Below are positions 1-9,269 of a stretch of DNA of 64,000 bases, piece after piece. Below the pieces are notes generated by a model. It ran no database searches. It saw only the letters and a list, made by a program, of their open reading frames with translations, and was not told where the DNA came from. Within the stretch, counting starts at the first letter, position 1. The number at the start of each line of letters is the position of its first letter. Position numbers and translations under genes: made by a program. The stretch covers positions 62,001 through 126,000 of the forward strand of contig PPHI01000042.1 of assembly GCA_002901265.1 (NCBI GenBank). The letters run 5' to 3'. This DNA is from Rhodopirellula baltica (GTDB taxonomy: Bacteria > Planctomycetota > Planctomycetia > Pirellulales > Pirellulaceae).

Positions 1-28
1 AACCATCGACGAAGACATCGGGCAATAG
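1..28 (+). CDS. possible C-terminal end of an upstream gene
   Basis: An open frame in the second reading frame reads through the first codons (ending ..DEDIGQ) and stops with TAG at 26-28. The terminator-like inverted repeat just downstream fits a gene ending here. Only about eight codons are visible, so product and even reality are uncertain. Confidence 0.25.
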
Positions 29-60
29 CCCAGCGAGTACTTACAAAGCTGGAACCACAA

Positions 61-119
61 GCAGAAAAGGCAACGGGGCGACCGAATCCCACGGTCCCTC
101 GTTGCCTTTCGTTTTCTGC
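61..119. terminator. bidirectional terminator-like stem-loop
   Basis: A perfect 10-bp inverted repeat (aaaggcaacg at 66-75, cgttgccttt at 100-109) can extend outward through gcagaaaa/ttttctgc. T-rich stretches flank it on both strands. It sits between the end of a presumed upstream plus-strand gene and the end of the minus-strand dihydroorotase gene, where a shared terminator for convergent genes is expected. Confidence 0.65.
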
Positions 120-161
120 GGAACTTGCATTCCCGCGATCAATTCATTGCCGCTGGCGGCG

Positions 162-1511
162 TTAGCTTCCGATACCCTCCGGCGTCGCCCAGTAGCCACC
201 ACGTGAATGATCGAAACGCAGTTTTTGCCCACGAAACGACTCATCAAACCCCTTTGACGCTTGGAAAACGGGATGCCCGCCAATATACGTTGCCACCGGC
301 CATCCTTGTAGCGTGACTTGATCCCATGGGCTCCACTTCGCCTTCGTATGCTGCTCCGCGTCGCGAATCGTCCGTGACTCCGCTAAGTTCACGAGCACTA
401 GGTCTGCGTCGTACCCTGGTTCGATCCGGCCCTTCCCAACCATCCCCCAAACACGCGCGGGCGCGTCGCACATCCAAGATGCAACTTGAGTGATTTCGCA
501 GCGGCCGGCACTGACTTCGTTCAACATCAGCGCAAGCGAATTCTCAACAGCGGGCAGGCCAGATGGACTTTGCGGGTAGGGCTGCGACTTTTCCTCGAGC
601 GTGTGTGGTGCATGATCGGTCGCAATGACCTGAATGCTTCCGTCGAGCAATGCTTGGTAAAGCCCCTTGTTATCGGCGGCTGTTTTGATTGACGGGTTCA
701 TCTGGATCCGCGAACCCAAACGCGCGTAGTCATCCACGTTGAAAAACAAGTGATGCAAACAAACTTCACTGGTGATGTAGGGCGCCCCGTCAGCGACCAA
801 TGGAACCTCTGCTGCCGTGGAAACGTGCAAGACGTGGAACCGGTGCTTGTAGCGGCGAGAGAGCTCGGTCGCACGCCGCGTGGCGTTGATCGCAGCGTTC
901 TCATCACGAATGTTTGAGTGATCTGCAATGTTCGTCGTCCCAGCCAGTCGCTCGGCATTTGCACGAACCGTCGTCTCGTCTTCGCAGTGGGCACAGATAG
1001 GAAGCGTCGTCTCGGCAAAGATTCGCTCGAGGGCCTCCTGTTCATCAACAAGTAGATTCCCGGTGCTGCTGCCGATAAAGATTTTGATACCAGGAACGTC
1101 TTTGACCGTGTTCAACTCGTCGACATTATCCGGGGTCGCACCGATATAGAACCCGTAGTTGACCAAAGACTTTTTCGATGCGATTCGCTCCTTTGCGCGG
1201 ACGCCTTCGGCGGTGACGGCTGGCGGTTTCGTGTTCGGCATTTCCAAGAAGGAAGTCACACCGCCCGCGGCGCAGGCTCGGCTTGCCGTTGCCAAATCTT
1301 CCTTATGCGTCAGCCCTGGATCACGAAAGTGAACTTGGTCGTCAATCACACCCGGCATGAGATGCAATCCATCACACTCCACGACACTATCGGCGGAGGC
1401 ATGATCACCAGCGTTCACGTCAACAATCTTGCCATCCTCGACGACCAGAGACCCCTGGACTACAGAGTTTGGAAGAACGATGGATGCATTTCGGAAAAGT
1501 GTGCGTGACAT
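162..1511 (-). CDS. pyrC: dihydroorotase (amidohydrolase superfamily)
   Basis: This 449-residue protein matches the long (class I-like, about 430-450 aa) dihydroorotase family, which cyclises N-carbamoyl-aspartate to dihydroorotate in cytoplasmic pyrimidine synthesis. Visible marks are the N-terminal beta strands, [13 protein letters not shown] at about 60-72, [12 protein letters not shown], the [12 protein letters not shown] segment expected to carry the bridging lysine, HVLHVST, and the late ATDHAPH metal/catalytic motif. The first histidine of the usual HxH pair reads glutamine (Q59-V-H61), which could alter or remove one metal site. The family also contains allantoinases, hydantoinases and inactive paralogues, so activity is inferred. 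It is monocistronic and faces a terminator at its 3' end; no other pyrimidine genes are adjacent. Confidence 0.85.
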   Translation of the reverse strand: MSRTLFRNASIVLPNSVVQGSLVVEDGKIVDVNAGDHASADSVVECDGLHLMPGVIDDQVHFRDPGLTHKEDLATASRACAAGGVTSFLEMPNTKPPAVTAEGVRAKERIASKKSLVNYGFYIGATPDNVDELNTVKDVPGIKIFIGSSTGNLLVDEQEALERIFAETTLPICAHCEDETTVRANAERLAGTTNIADHSNIRDENAAINATRRATELSRRYKHRFHVLHVSTAAEVPLVADGAPYITSEVCLHHLFFNVDDYARLGSRIQMNPSIKTAADNKGLYQALLDGSIQVIATDHAPHTLEEKSQPYPQSPSGLPAVENSLALMLNEVSAGRCEITQVASWMCDAPARVWGMVGKGRIEPGYDADLVLVNLAESRTIRDAEQHTKAKWSPWDQVTLQGWPVATYIGGHPVFQASKGFDESFRGQKLRFDHSRGGYWATPEGIGS

Positions 1512-1652
1512 ACGGCCAGCCTGCTTGTGTTAGAACCAAATCGAGAAACTGATTCCGCCGAATCAACTTCTCGACTTAGCCTAACGGCAAAGCTGACCAA
1601 CGCGAAGTACGGGAGCAACTCCGCGGCACAAGTCGCTCTGTTGCGTCAAGAA

Positions 1653-1970
1653 CTAGCGGATCAAAGCACGCAACGTATTTGCGACGGGGCGTCCGGGCAC
1701 GCGAACTTCATAGCCACCGTAGTTTGAATAGAAACCGTAGGGTCGTGTCACGACAGGCGTCGTGACCACGGGACGGTTCACAACCACTGGGGGAACGGCA
1801 TACCTCGGGTACGAGTATCCGTATGTTGGATACGTGTAAACCGGCGTGACCACGGGGCCGGCTATTGGAACGACTGCAGTTGGCGCTCGTAGGGTGACGT
1901 ATTGCGCGTGTGCTTCCGAGGCGACAGCGAAGGTTGCGAGAACCGCCATGACCATTAGTAAACGTTTCAT
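1653..1970 (-). CDS. small secreted Tyr/Pro/Val-rich protein
   Basis: This 105-residue protein has a clear signal peptide: basic KR, a hydrophobic stretch, and a likely cleavage after AHA at residue 22. The mature part is rich in Pro, Val and Tyr, with repeated PVV, TPV and YPxYGY-type units, and lacks enzymatic motifs. Such short low-complexity exported proteins are common in planctomycetes and may be wall or surface components, but no function can be assigned. It lies between dihydroorotase and another minus-strand gene, with gaps over 100 bp on both sides, so it is probably its own transcript. Confidence 0.65.
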   Translation of the reverse strand: MKRLLMVMAVLATFAVASEAHAQYVTLRAPTAVVPIAGPVVTPVYTYPTYGYSYPRYAVPPVVVNRPVVTTPVVTRPYGFYSNYGGYEVRVPGRPVANTLRALIR

Positions 1971-2200
1971 TGCTCTCTCTTTTGTGGGGGGATTGAGTCG
2001 GGACCTGAACGAGAAAACCGCCAGCCACTCCCAATCGATTCACCGGAAACACCTGACTCGGTCCATTATTCGCTAAAGACAACCGAGGCAGTGCAGCTTC
2101 GGTGCCAACTGATGAAATCTCACTCAATCATTTGAGGATTACCAGGTCGACTGCGTGATCAGCAATCAGTGAGAAAGGCGATTGACCTCTTCAAACCAAC

Positions 2201-2758
2201 TCACTTTTTACGCATTCGCGTTTCAATGGCTTTGTCCAGTGTATTGTACGGTGGCGGATCCCCTTTGAGCCAAGTCAGCTGATAGACTTCCGGCGCCTGC
2301 TCTGGAATTGACAGCACGTCGCCATGGAAATCCAGTTCACCAAAGACCGTGACCTCCAACGCGTCTTCGAGAAAAGCGATTGACTTGATTCGAGTCCCGA
2401 TCGGCAACTGAAACGTCATCGAGCCCTTTCCATCGCCGACCGTATGCAACGTAAGACCGTCCAAAGAACGGTCACCGTATCGGAACATCTCTGGCTGGAT
2501 TTGCGCCACCCTCGACTCTCCGTCGAAAATAATGGATCCGCCCCCAGCGGCCCGCTCCAACATTTTCCTCACTTCCCATTCTGGCAACAATTCTTCCGCC
2601 TCGGCCACGGGAAGCAATGTGTCTGCTTCCACTGCGCGATCAAAGACATTGCGAATGGTCATTTGTCGATTTCGCAATTGTGCAGACCAAAATGCGCAAA
2701 TGGCCGCCACGCAAAGCGGAACAAAAATAGCGATTGTCCGGAGTCGAAAGCTTGCCAT
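2201..2758 (-). CDS. hypothetical membrane-anchored protein
   Basis: I do not recognise this protein. From the ATG at 2758 it is 185 residues; a TTG five codons upstream is the alternative start. After SFRLR comes one hydrophobic segment (about residues 7-24), then a soluble, mainly acidic domain outside the membrane and a basic end (RMRKK). The N-in, single-span layout suggests a periplasmic or paryphoplasmic domain. It is divergent from the rhodanese gene across a 170-bp intergenic region. No catalytic motif is visible. Confidence 0.6.
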   Translation of the reverse strand: MASFRLRTIAIFVPLCVAAICAFWSAQLRNRQMTIRNVFDRAVEADTLLPVAEAEELLPEWEVRKMLERAAGGGSIIFDGESRVAQIQPEMFRYGDRSLDGLTLHTVGDGKGSMTFQLPIGTRIKSIAFLEDALEVTVFGELDFHGDVLSIPEQAPEVYQLTWLKGDPPPYNTLDKAIETRMRKK

Positions 2759-2929
2759 GCTACATTGTACCAAACCTTCGTTATGCCATTTTTGCAGCCA
2801 CCGAACGCGGTTCCGTTGGCCTATTGCCGGCGGCGATTGGCGGAAGTTCTTCGCTTTTCAACATTGCGTCTGACACTTACCCTGCACTGTTGCACCACTC
2901 AATGCATCCCCATCAACAGGAACTGAACG

Positions 2930-3475
2930 ATGAAACCACGCCGCTGGCTTTCCACCTCCGTCGCGATGATGACATTTGGCATTTTGACATTCGCGACGCT
3001 CCCCACGGCCTCCGCTCAACTGGGATCGTTGTTCTCCGCACTCAATCCTGTCGAAACGATTGACGTCAAAGACTTGAAAGCCAAGCTGGACCGGCAAAAG
3101 ACGCTCGAGGACAAGGCCAAGGAGGAGAACCAATCGGTCAAATCGCCATTTGTGCTGGTCGACGTCCGATCAGATAAAGAGATCGATGTCTCGATGATTC
3201 CCGGCGCGATTACCAAAGCGCAGTTTGAGAAAGAGTCTCAGAAGTACAAAGATAAAACGGTCATCGTTTATTGCTTGAGTGGCGGCCGCAGCAGTCGATA
3301 TGCGTCGCAACTTCGCGACGAAGGCTTCGACGTCAAGAACTTTAAAGGCAGCATCCTGGGCTGGTGCGGTGCGGAGCTGCCGGTGGTCACCCCGGAAGGC
3401 AAAGCGACGAACCGCGTCCATGTCTTTAGCGACCGCTACAAAATCCCAAGTCGCTACGAAGCGATTACGGACTAG
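2930..3475 (+). CDS. secreted rhodanese-like domain protein
   Basis: This 181-residue protein has a signal peptide (basic MKPRRW, a hydrophobic core, cleavage near ASA|Q at 29/30) and then one rhodanese fold. VLVDVRSDKE at about 75-84 is the typical second-strand motif, and IVYCLSGGRS at 112-121 is the active-site loop, with Cys115 as the probable persulfide-carrying residue. Single-domain exported rhodaneses handle sulfane sulfur or thiol redox chemistry outside the cytoplasm; the substrate is unknown. The linker at 45-70 is charged. The start is supported by an AGGA about 8 bases upstream. A stem-loop follows the gene. Confidence 0.85.
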   Translation: MKPRRWLSTSVAMMTFGILTFATLPTASAQLGSLFSALNPVETIDVKDLKAKLDRQKTLEDKAKEENQSVKSPFVLVDVRSDKEIDVSMIPGAITKAQFEKESQKYKDKTVIVYCLSGGRSSRYASQLRDEGFDVKNFKGSILGWCGAELPVVTPEGKATNRVHVFSDRYKIPSRYEAITD

Positions 3476-3500
3476 CTAGCCGGGCGGGGAATACTTCTGT

Positions 3501-3538
3501 GATCAGCCGCACCGACGGCGTTAGTGCGATCGCTGATC
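3501..3538 (+). terminator. possible stem-loop after the rhodanese gene
   Basis: The arms gatcagc (3501-3507) and gctgatc (3532-3538) enclose a second pairing, cgcac/gtgcg (3508-3512 and 3524-3528). An A-rich rather than T-rich stretch follows, so it is not a classical intrinsic terminator on the plus strand. It could be a processing or stability hairpin. Confidence 0.3.
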
Positions 3539-3582
3539 CTCGCAAAAAAGGCTTGCCATCGGAGCAGGCATTCACGCAATCG

Positions 3583-3601
3583 CCAAGCGTTCGGCGCTTG
3601 G
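3583..3601. other. compact hairpin upstream of the amidohydrolase pair
   Basis: A perfect 7-bp stem, ccaagcg/cgcttgg, closes a ttcgg loop. It lies about 100 bases before the start codon of the amidohydrolase operon and could be in its leader or act as a terminator for the preceding gene. Its role is not determined. Confidence 0.35.
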
Positions 3602-3702
3602 TCGACCTTTGCAATTGAGACGCCACATCCCGTTTCTGCATTGACTATCCTGGCGGCTGGTTGACTGACGACTATCGCCGTTTCGACTGCCGCGAGGATT
3701 CA

Positions 3703-6700
3703 ATGCGACGCTTTGGCTGTTTACTGGGATGTTTGATCGTGTGTGTTTTCACACCGACCACTCAGGCCCAAACGACTCGAGAGGCCCGTCCGACGGTCGG
3801 GCTACGCACCAACCCGGTGCAAATCACGCTGCTTCAAAACGCGACGGTCGTTCGGCGGCCGGGCAGCGTCGCAACTGAAACTTCGATCTTGGTCGATGGC
3901 CAATCGATCATAGCGGTCGGCAAGGATTTGACGCCGCCGGCGGGTGCCCTCGTTATCGACTGCAGCGGCAAAATGATCTACCCTGCATTCATCGACGCTT
4001 ACAGTGAAATCGACGTCGACGAAATCCCCGACGATGGCGTCAAACATTGGAACGGCTACATCTTGCCACGTCGGTCTGCTGTCGCGGCGGCAAGCAGTGT
4101 CTCGCAATCAGACGCCTTTCGCAAACAAGGAATTGCGGTTCGGATGGTCGCCCCGCGTGGCGGCATCATCAAAGGTTCCAGCTGCGTCGTAACGCTTGAC
4201 CGAGACAACGGCGGCAGCTTGCTGAAAGAAGACGTCGCACAACACGCACAGTTGACGATCCCGCGTGATCGTCGCCGCGACGGCTATCCGAATTCGCCGA
4301 TGGGAGCGGTCGCGTTGCTGCGACAGACCTTGCACGATGCGAATTGGTATGTCAGCGCCCAAAAGGCATGGGAAGCAAACCCAAAACTGTCGCCTCCGGT
4401 TCGGAACGATGATTTGGCGTGCTTGGCCAAGAGTCTCACCGAAGGCGTCTTTATCTTGGACGCACAAAACGAACGTATGGCGATCCGAGCTGGCTCCATC
4501 GCTCGCGAGTTTTCTCTGCAAGCGATCTTGCATGGCAGCGGACGTGAATACCGCGATGCGGATGCGATCGCCAAGTATGGATTGCCGTTGCTGATCCCTG
4601 TCGATTTCCCCAAGCCACCTGATGTGACCAGCGAAGCAGCAGCCGATGACGTCGAACTTCGTGAGTTGATGCACTGGCACTTTGCTCCCGAAAACCCAAA
4701 ACGCCTCGCAGACGCAGGCGTCACGATTTGTTTGACAACCGACGGGCTGGACAACGCCAAGTCCTATCTTGAAAACGTTCGCAAAGCGGTTGAACGTGGA
4801 CTCGCCCCCGATGACGCCCTCGCCGCGATGACGACAACGCCAGCGTCACTGCTTGCGATCGATCACGTTGTCGGACAGATCCAACCCGGATTTGCAGCCA
4901 ACCTATTGATCTTCGATGGCGATCTCTTCGCCAAGCAATCCAAACTGCTGGAAACGTGGGTCAACGGCAACCGGTACGAGCATGCTCCAGAAACAAAAGC
5001 CGAAGCATTGGCGGGCAAATGGGAGGCGACCCTCTCTGTCGCTGACCAAGATGTGCCGCTGATCATGGAACTTGTCCAAGACAAAAAGAAATGGACAGGC
5101 AAATTCATCCAAGTCGACCTGCCAGAGTCACAACCAGAATCGGATGAATCGGACAGTGATGAATCAGAAAACGAAGAGACTGACGCGAAGGACGAATCAG
5201 CGGACAAAACGCCGGAACCGAAACGCGTCGACCTCAAAGGCTTGACGCACGCTACGGATCGAATCACCGCTTGGGCGGACCTCTCAAAGGCTGACGAACG
5301 ATTGCCCAAGGGTCCGACTCGATTGACGATTGTCACTGCACAGAAGCCGGGCGACGAAGCCCCATCACTGTTTGCCAGCTTGCGATTGCCCGACGGCACA
5401 CAACTTCATCCGACATGGGAACGTTCCGAACCAGAAGACGATCAAGCTGACGAGAAGGAAAAGAGCGAAAAAGAAGCGGACAAAGCACCAACGTTTCATT
5501 CGCTAAAGGAAATCGCGATCAACTATCCGCTCGGAGGATACGGCGTCGAATCGGCGGTGGCTTCACCGAAGTCCGTTCTGTTCCGCGGCGCGACCGTGTG
5601 GACCTGTGGCCCAGAAGGCGTTCTGGAATCGGCTGACGTTCTGGTCGTCGATGGCAAGATCCAAACGATCGGGCAAGAACTGAACGCACCACAGGATTGC
5701 CAGGTCGTTGATGCCAGCGGCAAACACATCAGTCCTGGACTGATCGATTGCCACTCGCACATGGGAACGGATGGCGGAATCAACGAAGCAGGGCAAGCGA
5801 TCACCGCCGAGGTCCGCATCAGCGACTTCATCGACAACACCGATATCAGTATCTATCGCCAACTCGCCGGCGGCTTAACGAGTTCAAATATCCTGCACGG
5901 ATCGGCAAACCCGATCGGTGGCCAGAACCAGGTCATCAAACTTCGCTGGGGCGATTCGATGGAAGCGATGAAGTTCGAATCGGCACCAGCGGGGATCAAG
6001 TTTGCGTTGGGTGAAAACGTCAAACGCAGCAACGGCGGCGACCGCTCGACACGCTATCCCGGCAGCCGCATGGGCGTTCCCGAAATCATGAAGGATCGAT
6101 TCTTGGCGGCAAAGGAATACATGGACGCGCAGCAGCGTTACCGCGAAGGCAAACGTGATGCGTTGCCGCCGCGTTTCGACCTGGAGCTCGAAGCGATCGC
6201 CGAGATCCTTCGCGGCGAACGCTGGATCCACTGCCATAGCTATCGCCAAGACGAAATCATCACGTTGCTGGATTTGCTCGATGAATTCGAGATCACGATT
6301 GGTTCGCTGCAACACATCCTTGAAGGCTACAAAGTTGCCGATCGCATGCTGGAACATGGTGCGATGGCGTCCTCGTTTTCTGATTGGTGGGCGTACAAGT
6401 TCGAAGTCTATGACGCGATCCCGGACAACGGTGCGATCATGCATGACATCGGCTTGGTCGTGTCTTTCAATAGCGACGACCAGGAACTCGCCCGTCACCT
6501 AAACACTGAAGCCGCCAAGGCGATGAAGTACGGCGGCGTGTCAGCGGAAGAAGCGTTAAAGTTTGTCACGCTGAACCCGGCGAAACAATTGCGAATCGAC
6601 AATCGCGTCGGCTCGATCGAAACGGGCAAAGACGCGGACCTTGTCGTTTGGAGCGGACCGCCACTTTCGACGCTGTCCCGCTGTGAACAGACATGGGTCG

Positions 6701-6939
6701 ATGGCCGCGAGATGTTCTCGCTGCAAAAAGATCAGCAGCTACGCGAACGCGACCAAAGCTGGAAAACGTCGCTGATCAATTACATCTTGGCTGGTGACAC
6801 CGAAACAGACGCTGGCGAAGAACACGAAGTTGAAGAAGAAGATCGCTGGTTGCGATTCGACGAATTCTGCCACGGTCATGACCACGATCACGACCATGCC
6901 GAGCACCAACACGAAAGCGATCACGCGGAGGCATTCTAA
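3703..6939 (+). CDS. exported double-module amidohydrolase with His-rich tail
   Basis: I chose the ATG at 3703 (1,078 aa) over the upstream TTG because GAGG lies before it and a signal peptide (MRRFGCLLGCLIVC..TTQAQ) follows directly. The protein has two imidazolonepropionase-like amidohydrolase modules. The first (about 35-435) has lost the metal-binding HxH; the strand reads YPAFIDAYSEID. An acidic, Ser/Glu/Asp-rich linker lies near 480-510. The second module (about 610-1050) keeps it: DCHSHMG, His684 and His686, with WIHCHSYRQDE later. The end is strikingly His/Asp/Glu-rich (HGHDHDHDHAEHQHE) and may bind metal. It probably hydrolyses a cyclic amide or peptide-like substrate outside the cytoplasm; the substrate is unknown. 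Its stop overlaps the next start by one base (TAATG), so the two are translationally coupled. Confidence 0.85.
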   Translation: MRRFGCLLGCLIVCVFTPTTQAQTTREARPTVGLRTNPVQITLLQNATVVRRPGSVATETSILVDGQSIIAVGKDLTPPAGALVIDCSGKMIYPAFIDAYSEIDVDEIPDDGVKHWNGYILPRRSAVAAASSVSQSDAFRKQGIAVRMVAPRGGIIKGSSCVVTLDRDNGGSLLKEDVAQHAQLTIPRDRRRDGYPNSPMGAVALLRQTLHDANWYVSAQKAWEANPKLSPPVRNDDLACLAKSLTEGVFILDAQNERMAIRAGSIAREFSLQAILHGSGREYRDADAIAKYGLPLLIPVDFPKPPDVTSEAAADDVELRELMHWHFAPENPKRLADAGVTICLTTDGLDNAKSYLENVRKAVERGLAPDDALAAMTTTPASLLAIDHVVGQIQPGFAANLLIFDGDLFAKQSKLLETWVNGNRYEHAPETKAEALAGKWEATLSVADQDVPLIMELVQDKKKWTGKFIQVDLPESQPESDESDSDESENEETDAKDESADKTPEPKRVDLKGLTHATDRITAWADLSKADERLPKGPTRLTIVTAQKPGDEAPSLFASLRLPDGTQLHPTWERSEPEDDQADEKEKSEKEADKAPTFHSLKEIAINYPLGGYGVESAVASPKSVLFRGATVWTCGPEGVLESADVLVVDGKIQTIGQELNAPQDCQVVDASGKHISPGLIDCHSHMGTDGGINEAGQAITAEVRISDFIDNTDISIYRQLAGGLTSSNILHGSANPIGGQNQVIKLRWGDSMEAMKFESAPAGIKFALGENVKRSNGGDRSTRYPGSRMGVPEIMKDRFLAAKEYMDAQQRYREGKRDALPPRFDLELEAIAEILRGERWIHCHSYRQDEIITLLDLLDEFEITIGSLQHILEGYKVADRMLEHGAMASSFSDWWAYKFEVYDAIPDNGAIMHDIGLVVSFNSDDQELARHLNTEAAKAMKYGGVSAEEALKFVTLNPAKQLRIDNRVGSIETGKDADLVVWSGPPLSTLSRCEQTWVDGREMFSLQKDQQLRERDQSWKTSLINYILAGDTETDAGEEHEVEEEDRWLRFDEFCHGHDHDHDHAEHQHESDHAEAF

Positions 6940-8261
6940 TGAAAACGGTTCTTTCAAACGTTGCGGCAGTCGCGATGATGTTCGCGAGTCTGTCCGCCGC
7001 CGCCCATGACCAAATCCCCGGCGCCCCGCAATCCCACCCGATCGCTTTGGTCGACGGCACCGTTCACACCATCGACGGCGAGACGATTGAGAACGGGATC
7101 GTTGTGTTTGCCGATGGAAAAATCACGGCTGTCGGCAGCGATGTCGAACTGCCGGAAAACTGCGAATCGATTTCAATCGAAGGCCAGCACGTCTATCCCG
7201 GGCTGATGGAGTCGATGTCAAACCTGGGCTTGAGCGAGATCGGCAGTACGCGATCGACGATCGACACCGACGAAGTCGGCAGCGAAAACGGAAACTTGAA
7301 TCCGCATGTCGCAGTCAATCCGGACAGCGAGTTGATTCCGGTGGCCCGCTCCAACGGAGTGCTGCTCGCTTCGATCGCACCGCGTCGTGGCGAAATCCGT
7401 GGCCAAAGCTCGGTGATCCAACTCGATGGCTGGACCAACCAAGACATGTTGCTGGCTGCCGATACAGGTCTGGTTGTTTCCTGGCGAGCCTTTGACTCGG
7501 GTAACCGCAACGACGGCGACCGCGCAAAGCAACGCGACGAACGATTGCAACAACTTGCCGACCGACTGGATGAAGCTAGACGCTATGCGGCCGCTCGAAC
7601 TGCGTCGCCAGAAACCACGCCGACGGACCTTCGCTTGGAATCACTGATCAAGGTCATCGAAGGCAAATGCCCGATGATCGTTGATGCCGATGATCGTCGT
7701 GAAATCGAAGCCGCGGTTGCTTTTTGCGTTGGGCAGAATATTCGACCGATCATCTACGGTGGGTACGACGCGCCACAATGCGCTGAAATGCTGAAACGCT
7801 GTTCGGTGCCGGTGATCATCCATAGCACTTACCGTCTTCCCGCCCGCCGTGACGATGCCTATGACGCTCCGTACACACTGCCCCTGCGGTTGTACGAAGC
7901 CGGCGTGACGTTCGCGATTGGCGGCCCCGGATCTGGCAGCCCCGGTGGCGGATCCGCAGCCGGAAACCTGCCTTATCACGCGGCAGTCGCGGTGGCCTAC
8001 GGTTTGCCGGCCGATGAGGCGGTTCGCGCAATCACACTTTCCCCCTGTGAGATCATGGGGATTGCGGACCGCGTCGGTTCCATCACGCCCGGCAAAGACG
8101 CGACCTTGTTCGTTAGCAACGGCGATATTTTGCAAACCGAATCCAACGTCACTCGCGCGTTCGTTGCGGGTGCCGAAGTCGACTTGGGCAGTAAACATAA
8201 AACATTGGCCGAGAAGTACCGCATCAAGTATCGCCGCCAGGGCAAACTGCCCACGCCTTGA
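6939..8261 (+). CDS. exported amidohydrolase-fold protein, metal site degenerate
   Basis: This 440-residue protein has a signal peptide (MKTVLSNVAAVAMMFASLSAAAH) and a strong GGAGG 8 bases before the ATG, which overlaps the previous stop. It aligns with the amidohydrolase modules of its neighbour: the N-terminal beta sandwich (ALVDGTVHTIDGETIENG, VVFADGKITAVG), then VYPGLMESMSNLG where active members have DxHxH, and the late GSITPGKDATLFV strand typical of the family. The absence of HxH suggests it is catalytically impaired or metal-independent. Coupled expression suggests that it works with, or forms a heteromer with, the larger amidohydrolase. This is inference. The low-complexity GGPGSGSPGGGSAAG loop at about 327-341 is unusual. 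Confidence 0.8.
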   Translation: MKTVLSNVAAVAMMFASLSAAAHDQIPGAPQSHPIALVDGTVHTIDGETIENGIVVFADGKITAVGSDVELPENCESISIEGQHVYPGLMESMSNLGLSEIGSTRSTIDTDEVGSENGNLNPHVAVNPDSELIPVARSNGVLLASIAPRRGEIRGQSSVIQLDGWTNQDMLLAADTGLVVSWRAFDSGNRNDGDRAKQRDERLQQLADRLDEARRYAAARTASPETTPTDLRLESLIKVIEGKCPMIVDADDRREIEAAVAFCVGQNIRPIIYGGYDAPQCAEMLKRCSVPVIIHSTYRLPARRDDAYDAPYTLPLRLYEAGVTFAIGGPGSGSPGGGSAAGNLPYHAAVAVAYGLPADEAVRAITLSPCEIMGIADRVGSITPGKDATLFVSNGDILQTESNVTRAFVAGAEVDLGSKHKTLAEKYRIKYRRQGKLPTP

Positions 8262-8331
8262 TGCGAAGTCACGCAACTTATCTCGCTCCGCAAGAGCTCC
8301 CTCGAAAGATTTTAGGAAGTATCAAGCAAGG

Positions 8332-9246
8332 ATGAAAATCACGATCGTTGGAACAGGACGCGTGGGATCGGCAATCGCCTTCGCATGCGTCATGAATCCA
8401 ATTGCCAAGGAACTGTTGCTGATCAACCGGACCCCGGACAAGGCAGAAGGCGATGCCTTGGACCTGCTGCACGCCAGCGCCCTTCGCAACACCAACATGC
8501 AGATTCGCTCTGGTGACATCGAAGAATCCGAGGAATCCGACGTCATCGTCTTTACCGCATCGATTCCCTATGGCGGCGCGACACTGAAGACGCGAACCGA
8601 ACTCGCGGCGGATAACTACAAGTTGCTCGGAGAGTGGCTTCCGGGACTCGCCAAAGCCAGTCCCAATGCCATCTTGATCATTGTGACGAACCCCGTCGAC
8701 ATGCTGACCTATGCGGCGATCAAACTGTCTGGATTTCCGCCAGAGCGTGTGATCGGCACGGGAACGCTGCTCGACAGTGTTCGCTATCGCGCGATGTTAT
8801 CCGAAAAACTTCAAATCCATTCGGACGACATTCGGGCGTATATCCTTGGCGAACACGGCGACACGCAATTCGCTGCGAAGTCGGTCGCCATGACCGGAGG
8901 CGAGCGATTCTTCAGTGATGATGTCACCGAACAGATTTTCCAACGAACCGTCGGCATGGGATACAAGGTGGCCCAGCTAAAAGGCTTCACCAACTATGGC
9001 GTTGCGATGGCGACCGTCATGATTCTTGATTCGATCGCCTACGACCTGCGGCACACGATGCCCTTAAGCGTTTTGGTCGATGGGTTCTGTGGGGTCAACG
9101 ACGTTTGCCTGTCGTTGCCAACGGTGATCGGCCGAGAAGGCGTAACACGGATTCTGCATCCACCGCTAAGCGACGATGAACAGCAATTGTTTCTTGCCTC
9201 GGCTGATGCGGTACGGCAAACGATCCGACAAGTCGGGCTGACCTAA
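8332..9246 (+). CDS. lactate/malate dehydrogenase family protein
   Basis: The real start is the ATG at 8332, giving 304 residues, the normal size for this family; the open frame upstream belongs to the overlap with the preceding gene. The Rossmann motif GTGRVGSA lies at about 6-13. IIVTNPVDMLTY and the catalytic GEHGDTQ (His as proton acceptor) are present. The substrate-specificity loop reads IPYGGATLKTRTEL and does not clearly match textbook LDH or MDH. The protein probably interconverts a 2-hydroxyacid and 2-oxoacid with NAD(H) in the cytoplasm. It follows the amidohydrolases after 70 bases and may share their transcript. It converges on the GGDEF gene with only 23 bases between stops. Confidence 0.87.
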   Translation: MKITIVGTGRVGSAIAFACVMNPIAKELLLINRTPDKAEGDALDLLHASALRNTNMQIRSGDIEESEESDVIVFTASIPYGGATLKTRTELAADNYKLLGEWLPGLAKASPNAILIIVTNPVDMLTYAAIKLSGFPPERVIGTGTLLDSVRYRAMLSEKLQIHSDDIRAYILGEHGDTQFAAKSVAMTGGERFFSDDVTEQIFQRTVGMGYKVAQLKGFTNYGVAMATVMILDSIAYDLRHTMPLSVLVDGFCGVNDVCLSLPTVIGREGVTRILHPPLSDDEQQLFLASADAVRQTIRQVGLT

Positions 9247-9269
9247 TACTGGCCTGCTAGGCGGTGAAG

